Source of the DNA: Parapristionchus giblindavisi | Taxonomy: Eukaryota > Nematoda > Chromadorea > Rhabditida > Diplogasteridae | Length of the DNA: 64,000 nt | Direction of reading: 5' to 3' | NCBI GenBank assembly: GCA_943737045.1 | Contig: CALSFV010000292.1 | Location: 372,001 to 436,000 of the forward strand | In this document: positions 56,960-64,000 of the stretch, one piece after another | How the letters are laid out: each line of letters begins with the position of its first letter | Position numbering within the stretch: the first letter of the stretch is position 1 | Program-made: the position numbers and the translations under genes | The notes under the pieces: generated by a model | The model's database searches: none | Told to the model about the DNA's origin: nothing | What the model saw: only the letters and a program-made list of their open reading frames with translations

Positions 56960-57178
56960 GTGTTGAGTGAGAGTATGATCGACGTGACGAGAAGAGTCTT
57001 CTTAGGCCACGCCCAATCTAAGTCCCGCCCCCTTAGTCACGCTACGCCTGCCCTACACTACAAATTTGTTTGTATTTACCTGGTCAAAGTACGAAAGGCT
57101 CTTTTCTGGTCAGTCAGAGATTTTTGGTTAATGCGATCAAAACATTTCGTGGAAGTACTTCTACGGAAGATGAGCTAA
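56960..57178 (+). other. Unassigned ORF overlapping the promoter side of microgene 2
   Basis: 72-codon plus-strand frame across the GC-box region of copy 2 (CCGCCCCC at 57026-57033). Probably chance. The stretch 57179-57884 shows no feature. Confidence 0.2.
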
Positions 57179-57884
57179 TGCGAAGTCTAACTCGATTATC
57201 AGATTAGTCACACTGTGTTGGAGGAAAAGCAGATCCTGGAAGGTCGTCTGATAAGTCATATATCGAAAATTGGACTCATGTTCGGTTCGCATGACTTAAT
57301 TTGATGCAATCAACAAATTGGGATATGGCAAATCATACTTTAGACTTGAAAGCTTATCCTAGAGCTGTTATGGTCAATTGAAATGATTATGGGAAAAAAA
57401 GTCTCCAAACCTCAATAAATCAATCACAGACCCAACAGTTAGATCACGTAGACTGACATTTTCCGATAATTTAGATGTATTACCTTTAAAAATATCATGC
57501 GTAATACTTCGTTTTATCTCATAACTGAAAAGATATTCATTATTACATTATACATAGGTGTATTTTAAAGATTAAGTACGATATTCGTATGAATATGTCA
57601 AAGAAATGATGATTGATCTGGAACAAATACAGAGATAAAAGCTCAAATGATTAAGACTCATCACACAAGCGATTCAGATACGGGCCTCATATCAGTATTA
57701 TTTTGGTTACGCTAAAATAGCTGATTAAAGACTTTAATCTTTGCTCTTTCGTTGAAGCTACAGTAGTTTTTTTTTAATTTCAAACTATCGTAGCTCGGTA
57801 TTTTTCCTACGATATCTCAGTTTCTCATAATTGTCATTGAGTAGGGTTCCGCTATCTAGAACCCCTGGCCGAAACAGCGGGGCC

Positions 57885-58005
57885 TTAAAGGGAGAGTGAC
57901 CTCTCTCAATGGCCTCTTCATTGCGCACACTATTTCTCTGTTCTCTAACATCGAGAGAGTGTAGACCGTTTAAGAGACCGTTGACAAAGGTTTCAGTCCC
58001 TTTAA
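57885..58005. mobile_element. M1-family MITE
   Basis: TTAAAGGGAGAGTGACCTCT to GGTTTCAGTCCCTTTAA, core CACTATTTCTCTGTTCTCTA. Confidence 0.92.
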
Positions 58006-58408
58006 CTAGTTTTATATTGCATGTTATATAATATTACTAGAGTACGTTTGCATGCTTTGATATACTGTACTTCACATTAATTGCTGTGTGTGGTATGCTA
58101 TCGCGGACACAACATAAATAAATTGCTAATCCATTTATCTATACTGCTTTTTAGAGTGTGGCAGTGCTCACTCGGAAATAGGCGAACAATTGAATTGCAC
58201 AAATATTGCATAATATGAAAACCCGTTGATTGAGTGGTTTTAACACAAATAATTATACGTGAGATCAGTGAAATACCGGTAGGCGCAAGAGAAATATCGG
58301 TTCATATGGGATAAGATTACTGTGGATACAGTAATTTTACGGTCATGCAGGTACGGTCGTTTGGAAGAGATTACGGTAGGCAAGCGTTCGGTAGGTAGAT
58401 ACGGTAGG

Positions 58409-58516
58409 TCATCGAGATGACTTGTCCGACCGCTCAGCCGGTCGGTGTATTTTGGCGAATCGGCCCACGGTGCAGTATTCGCCGGCGCTTCCGCAGTCAA
58501 TGTGGATGTGGAACAT
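58409..58516 (-). CDS. MFHIHI microprotein, copy 3 (35 aa)
   Basis: Starts MFHIHIDCGSAGEYCTVGRF, stop at 58409. The ATG follows TTGCAG by 1 nt. The 5'UTR exon ends at 58592 (ACTAAG|GTTGGT), a 74-bp intron. VGRFA at 17-21 is shared with copy 1 (17-21), so similarity extends past the second Cys for this pair. The intron 3' end has the conserved GATTACTGTATTCTTACTT. No signal peptide; role unknown. Confidence 0.6.
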   Translation of the reverse strand: MFHIHIDCGSAGEYCTVGRFAKIHRPAERSDKSSR

Positions 58517-58786
58517 TCTGCAATAAAGAAAGTAAGAATACAGTAATCATGGTACACAATAAATGATTATGAACTGAAGTTTACAACCAACCTTAGTGTG
58601 GACAGCACTGGAGCTTGATCAGGTTTAGAACAGAACAGCTTAGTGAGAGCTTAGGCGATGTGTGAATGACAGTTGAGACTCATAAGGGGCGGTACATTGA
58701 GACTTCCCAATGAAACTCCGCCCATTTTATCATTAACTACTCTGCCTCTCACTCTCTCACAATATATTATTCTCTCTCACTGTTTA

Positions 58787-59412
58787 TATCTCGTCGCCTC
58801 TATATCATGTCTCTCACCACGAAGTTCAAAAAATATCCTCCGGGAACAGCAAGACAGCTAGAGAGAACACTAACAACGAACGTACAAGGAAAATTTCTCT
58901 AGTCAGTCTGGCCTTTTAAAATTGTAATATCATGACAAGAATCAGTTTTCGATGCTGATTACGGGTCCGTTTTCAATAGTTACCTAATAATTTGTGTAAT
59001 TTTTTGGTCTCTCGTCTATAGAACCAATGACCCAGAGAGTTTTCTGGATAAGATGTCCACTTATCATTTTGAAAGTTATTAGTTCAATTCCCCAACCTGA
59101 CTTTTTTTTCAATATTTTCATAGATACGGGAGACTAGTTCAAGAAGACATACAGATAGTTTGTGCAGAAAATCACATAAATTTTCATATCGATTTTCTCG
59201 ATGCTCATCCCAATTAGGCAACTTCTGAAAATGGATTCGTAATCATATCCGAAAACTGAATCTAATCACGCTATTATATTCACAAAATGCCAGGCTGGCT
59301 TGAGACCTTCCACTTATAAGTTTGTTCTTAGTGTTCTCTCAAACTATCTTTCTTTTCGCGGAGGATATTTTTGAACTTCGTGGTGACGGACAGGAGGTAT
59401 GAGATAAAGGGG
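58787..59412. repeat. Inverted repeat pair (about 85 bp arms)
   Basis: 58787-58872 (ACCACGAAGTTCAAAAAATA, then CCTCCGGGAAC) is inverted at 59329-59412 (GGAGGATATTTTTGAACTTC, GTGGTGACGGACA). The 450-bp spacer has no recognised gene. Confidence 0.6.
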
Positions 59413-60772
59413 ACTGTTAGGAAATGGATGCGCCAGTAATTATTTTCGGGAAAATCATTTCTGGCGCATCTGCTTGAAAATCTGGGATAGTTTACCTCTA
59501 GAACGTGGGAACAATTTTCTAACAAGGTATTCGGTATGCGGGTAAAAATAACCTCTCTTTCGGTAAACAATATAGTGCTGGCTGAAGCAATTGAATCTAA
59601 TTCATGCAATGTATGTAGTATAAATAAGAGTAGCATCTCTGAATGACCTCGTATCTGAAAATACAGCGTAAATCTCTCCGACTTTGCCGTACTTCCTCAA
59701 GTTCTTATAACGATAATATCCAGCAATCGCTGTATGTAAGCGAGAAAATTGAACTACTCCAAGTCCGTCGAACTTTCTACTTTATTACAAGCTGTCTTAA
59801 CTTCTTCATTCCGAGGTTCTTAGTTGTTGTACATGAAGGAAATTGTAGTTGTCGGAACAAAAAGAGCTACTTCTCGAGGTCGAAATGCACTTCAACAGGG
59901 AATATCCCAGGTAAAATCAGTCCAAGGAGAGTATTTCCTTGAAGGAGATCCATTAGACTCTGCACGATAATCGTCGTAAATCGTCCGAGACCAATGCGAA
60001 TCATAAATTATCGATATTTATAAAAAAATAGTTCGGGACTGGCAATTAATAATTCATTTTGTGTACTGGGAAGTCTGGCTGATCTTAGTTCGCGGTAGCA
60101 TAAATAAGAAATGCAGAGATCGGTTATATCGTTCTTTGGAAATGTACTAACAAGTGCCATGCGTACTTGTGTGACGAAGATCGTGCTGATCCGAAACAGA
60201 GGAATATTGTTTGTGAGAAGATGTTCGCCAACCAGAGAACGAGCACAGAGATCGTTGATAAAAAAGTGCACTTCATTCAATTATGTTTAGATGAATGCTT
60301 GTGAATAAACGCTTTACTAATCGATAAAACGTTTATTTACAAACATTTAGCGGCCAACCATTCCATCCCCTCGGTTCTGTGCTTGATATAGGTCATAAAA
60401 CTGTAAACTAATCGATAAACGCATTCAGTATGCTATATGTTACATAACATTAGGAAGATCTTCGACATTGCAATGTTTTGGATGGCCCTCTAGAGATACC
60501 CGATTGATCTGTGAGATCTTGTCTAGCTATTACAGATATTAATAATAATACATTTATATGATTGTATGTTGAATTTCAGCCTGTTGAAGCGGAAAGAAAA
60601 CGATATCTATAGACAAATGAATGATGATTATGTCGGCAAATGCCAAATTGATGAGCAACCATTATGCATCACTAGCTGTCATGAATGAAAACAATGCAAT
60701 GATTATAAAATATCAAAAGAATAAAAGATTTCGTCAGTAATTTCGAAAAATAGTTATCTTTATCATGTAGAT
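59413..60772. other. Intergenic with three unassigned ORFs
   Basis: Frames of 90-102 codons at 59328-59636 (-), 59643-59942 (+) and 60008-60280 (-) have no domain, splice sites or codon bias that I can defend. Possibly decayed coding DNA. Confidence 0.3.
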
Positions 60773-61018
60773 ATGTCTCTATTCTTTTGTTTGGATTACG
60801 GTAGATCGTTGTCTGGGAAATGCTTTGAAAGAAAAGCTTGCGTCAATGGATTCGGGAAATGGTCTAAAGAAACTTTGAAAGAATCGTTATTTGAGCTTAT
60901 GCAGCAAAAACACGTTTGCTTTTATTTTCTTGTAAGGCCCGTGAGAGCAAAAAATAATCTAGAAAAACAGGACGTACATAAAGCATATGAGATTATTGTT
61001 AGTTTGGTCCTTGCTTAG
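60773..61018 (+). CDS. Hypothetical ORF, 81 aa
   Basis: Starts MSLFFCLDYGRSLSGKCFER and continues with a Lys/Glu-rich middle (FGKWSKETLKESLFELMQQK), ending IIVSLVLA. Charge and spacing look protein-like. No signal peptide, no domain recognised, no introns evident. It sits 1.1 kb upstream of sec-6 on the same strand. It may be a small gene, an exon or chance. Confidence 0.3.
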   Translation: MSLFFCLDYGRSLSGKCFERKACVNGFGKWSKETLKESLFELMQQKHVCFYFLVRPVRAKNNLEKQDVHKAYEIIVSLVLA

Positions 61019-62112
61019 TTCAAGTGGCCAATCGCCTAGGGCATAATATTGTAGTGTGAACAAATTTTGATTATATTATAGTATATTACAGATTTAATGA
61101 AGTATGTGAAGTGCAAAGGAACTAGAAAACGTGACTGCAAAATGCGAAAAGCACGAAATCAACACACACCAGGCGTGAAGAGATAATAATATTTATCTGT
61201 GCATTTTTTCCTCGTGATTAGGTTGTTTATGCGCAAAGTTCAACGATGGATTATGACAACGAATTTGGTTGCATGACATTGCATGTTGTTTAGAACGAAA
61301 ACCAGGAATTATTTGCGGAACTAATTGTGAAATGTGCAGATAATAAACAATACAGGACAGCATTGAGTTTTAACAATTGTTAAATATAAATGTTTTGCAA
61401 TTTGCACAGCATTTTTTTAGGAATATGAAAATAAAAACTTAGTTTACGATTGTAAATAGTGGTGTTGTACACTGTAAGAGACACGACAAACAGCTAATTT
61501 TTTTGGCATTTTGCCAGAACTGAGCCTTCTTTTTTCTTGCCTAATATTTACTTTGAAATTTCTGTTATTATACTACTTTTTACAGCACTTACATTCCATA
61601 TGTCATGCTCCTAACAGTGCAGTGGGACTCAAGGTTGTGCTAACTGTATAACTGTCGGTATGTCTGAACGTTTCTATGAGTTTTACAATTGGAACTCAAA
61701 TCCAAAAGTCTATTTCGTTGCTTATTGTGAATGAATTCGTTGTTAAGTTAGCAAAGTATAGACCTAACTTATTATGAAATTGCTTTTCGATGTTCTGAGT
61801 CTACGCAAGAGTTAGAGAGCACCTATAAAAGTCCATTTCCTGGAGGATATCAGTGAAAACAGCTTACAGAGACAATCTGTGACCATGTTTTGATAGTAGT
61901 TTAATTTCCCACTCAACAAGAGAAAAAAACTAGTTTTATTTTGCTAAAGAACGAACGATAAAAGCTTGGAGTATTGACTATTGAATGTGTTGACTGTTGA
62001 ATAAAAGTGAGACCTCCATTTAAAGAATTTTGATCATGTACGAAGTTCTGTTTTCAACAAAAACTTCGTTAACGTCCAATATATACGATTTCTTAAATAT
62101 TCTTGATTTGTA
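61019..62112. other. Upstream region of sec-6
   Basis: 1.1 kb, AT-rich, no repeat family recognised. Promoter elements are not identifiable by eye. Confidence 0.4.
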
Positions 62113-62116
62113 GGTA

Positions 62117-63260
62117 ATGGACGTGGAGAAGGAGGCGCGAGAGTTCGCCCTCAAGCATGTCGCCTCACTTGTTCAACGATCCGATCAACTCGAGAGAATT
62201 GGAGAACTCAAGAAGAAAAGCGAACGCAAAAAGGTATACTTAATCATTAATGAATAAAATAACATATGCAAGATAATAGGCATGGCTTAAAGTAAATGGG
62301 CTATGTGATCATCTTACAATCACAATCACTTTGAAAGGCCATAGTATTACTTGTTGCGTTTACTAGAGTAAAAGGGTAAAAAAGAGCTTTAAAACATGTA
62401 AAATACTATGAAAGAATAACTTTTTGAAAAGACCCGTAATTTATCGGAACCCCTCCCTACGGCATATATACCCATCATTAATTCACTGTTCCAGAAAGTG
62501 TGATTACATAGTTTGTTTTTTCTCATTCTATCTTAGGCATTCCTGTACTACTCATCCTCTATTTATTAGTTACTCGCACTGCTAAAGAACTCGCGAAATG
62601 TCCGGAAGAATTAGCGTTCGCACGTAAGCACAAAGTCTTACTTGTGGCTTCTATTTGTTGTTTTTTTATCTCGTTCAACTCATTCATCCGATAATTTTCA
62701 CTCCTATGGCTGATCCCCCTGCGCATCTATCATAACGAGGATATGGGGTTCCACATTTAGTTTTTAAAAAATAGCGGCTAGAATCTAGCCACAAGGGAAG
62801 TGAATGGGACAGCATATGCATATGTCGAAAAGTATGTTACAATGTACCAAGACTGACCGGATTTTGAGCCAAAAAATGCCAAAAATCGAAAACCTGACCG
62901 CATTTGAGCCAAAAAATGCCAAAAATCGAAAACCTGACCGCATTTTGAAAACCCATTATGTAACTATTCGACCTATGTGTGAATGGGGCAGCATATGAAA
63001 CATTGTGATATGTTACGAAACACTACGTTGTTCATTAAATGTTCCACCGATAGCGCCTATTATGATTTGATTTATACGTATTAAAGTAATTACAGCACAA
63101 TAAAGTTCACAACTCTAATTTGCATATTAATGATTCGTCTAATTAAGGCTGCGGTCGAAGCCATGCTACGTACTGGCGTGCAGTCGCAATTGGAAGGAGT
63201 TCGATCGGCCATTGCTCAGCTGAGATCAGCTGCCGATGATATTGTTACTGTGGAGAGCGA
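62117..63260 (+). CDS. sec-6: Exocyst complex subunit Sec6/EXOC3, first two exons (partial, runs off right edge)
   Basis: Sec6 is a core subunit of the octameric exocyst, which tethers secretory vesicles to the plasma membrane before fusion. Exon 1 62117-62233 encodes MDVEKEAREFALKHVASLVQ then RSDQLERIGE and LKKKSERKK. Exon 2 63148-63260 continues AAVEAMLRTGVQSQLEGVRS and AIAQLRSAADDIVTVES, donor GA|GTGAGT. The series QRxDQLExxxxxxxxxxxKKAxVEAxLxxxVQSQLxGVR is the signature of the Sec6/EXOC3 N-terminus (an extended coiled-coil region). TTTGTAG 3 nt before ATG fits an SL acceptor and fixes the start. Intron 1 is 914 bp, long for a nematode, and holds a tandem duplication. 76 of about 750 residues are in the window. 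Confidence 0.88.
62843..62948. repeat. Two-copy tandem repeat (about 50 bp) in sec-6 intron 1
   Basis: GAGCCAAAAAATGCCAAAAA followed by TCGAAAACCTGACCGCATTT is repeated twice in a row, with a partial third start. Confidence 0.85.
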
Positions 63261-64000
63261 GTGAGTTTATTGATTGATTAACGAGAATATTGATTGATTG
63301 TCGATTGCTACTTATGGGTACGGTAACCCTGGTCATAATTATTCGTTCAAAACTACTGTTTTCCGCACTATCTCTGTTCGTATGTTGTTGATTTTAATCA
63401 TCACTATCGGGTACTGTAGCTGGAGGTGTAATGCGGCGTTGTTGCGAATTGCATACGCTGATCTATGCGCCCATTATGATGCGCACAATAATCTGGCAAT
63501 TTAGGATTATCAAATATAATATATTGCATTATTTTTCCTGGTTATAAATCCCCACGTTTCCGGGGGGGGGGACACTCATCCGCGGATTATGATACCATAT
63601 ATATCATGACAGTAGGCTCTACTTTGATACATGTTTGTTGTACTAAATCCGTCGTGTCCCCGATGTGCATGGGGTGATGCGGCGTGTTTTGCCGAATTGG
63701 TTGTAATCACCCCTGACACAAACATGAAATACGATAGTATAATACCCTGGGACGTGAGACAAGGGAGTTGTTTATGCTTGGGATAACGCTTAATATTCCA
63801 GTGATAGACACACACTAATTATGAGATTAGTGTGATGATAGTTTATCCATCACAAGAATAAGAACGAGACTAGAGATTGATGGCTGGTTTAAGCCTTACA
63901 CTTAAATATAAACAATGCCAAGGGGGGCCTCATACATTTTTGTAGTTTCGCAATGCGTCGATTGACCCACACTATATTGACCCACATATGGCCCATTTTT
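63261..64000. other. sec-6 intron 2 (open at right edge)
   Basis: No convincing next exon before the window ends. G-run at 63560-63570. Small ORFs (63298-63504 +, 63576-63815 -) look like chance. Confidence 0.5.

Noticed and set aside
58985..59110. Possible tRNA with AGTTCAATTCCCC box B
   Set aside because: No matching box A at the right distance and no acceptor stem.

Overview
The window looks like nuclear DNA of a nematode. It is AT-rich. Acceptors are mostly short and T-rich (TTTCAG-like), coding exons are small (about 50-280 nt), and several start codons sit 0-6 nt after an AG that reads like a spliced-leader acceptor. It holds a clear Sec6/EXOC3 homologue start, a PAN/apple-domain secreted protein and TGF-beta-like ligands. 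I cannot name the species. Exon models were built by hand from splice phase and homology.

Layout. (1) 1-10576, minus strand: one large gene for a secreted protein with three PAN domains, 21 exons in this window, continuing off the left edge. Its introns are packed with inverted-repeat mobile elements, and one exon lies between two inverted copies of a SINE-bearing repeat. (2) 11.8-22 kb, minus strand: four paralogous small genes for proteins with an N-terminal hydrophobic segment and a YNFWN..FP..GG.Y motif, separated by palindromic elements (one 1.8 kb). (3) 22-38.8 kb: a repeat desert with a palindromic Tc1-like element, many copies of two MITE families, a truncated U6 snRNA copy, LINE 3' ends, a GC-rich palindrome array and about 0.9 kb of a purine hexamer repeat. 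(4) 38.9-48.6 kb, minus strand: two tandem genes for TGF-beta-like cystine-knot proteins that share two unusual losses. (5) 48.6-55.3 kb: no confident gene. (6) 55.3-58.6 kb, minus strand: three paralogous microgenes, each a 5'UTR exon plus a 35-36 codon ORF starting MFHIHI. (7) 62.1-64 kb, plus strand: the first two exons of sec-6, running off the right edge.

How it fits together: sec-6 is a housekeeping exocyst gene. Nearly all else recognisable is extracellular: PAN matrix or adhesion protein, cystine-knot ligands and a small hydrophobic-leader family. The local style is lineage-specific tandem duplication (YNFWN x4, TGF-beta-like x2, MFHIHI x3) among dense foldback repeats. Several of these repeats begin within a few bases of a splice donor.
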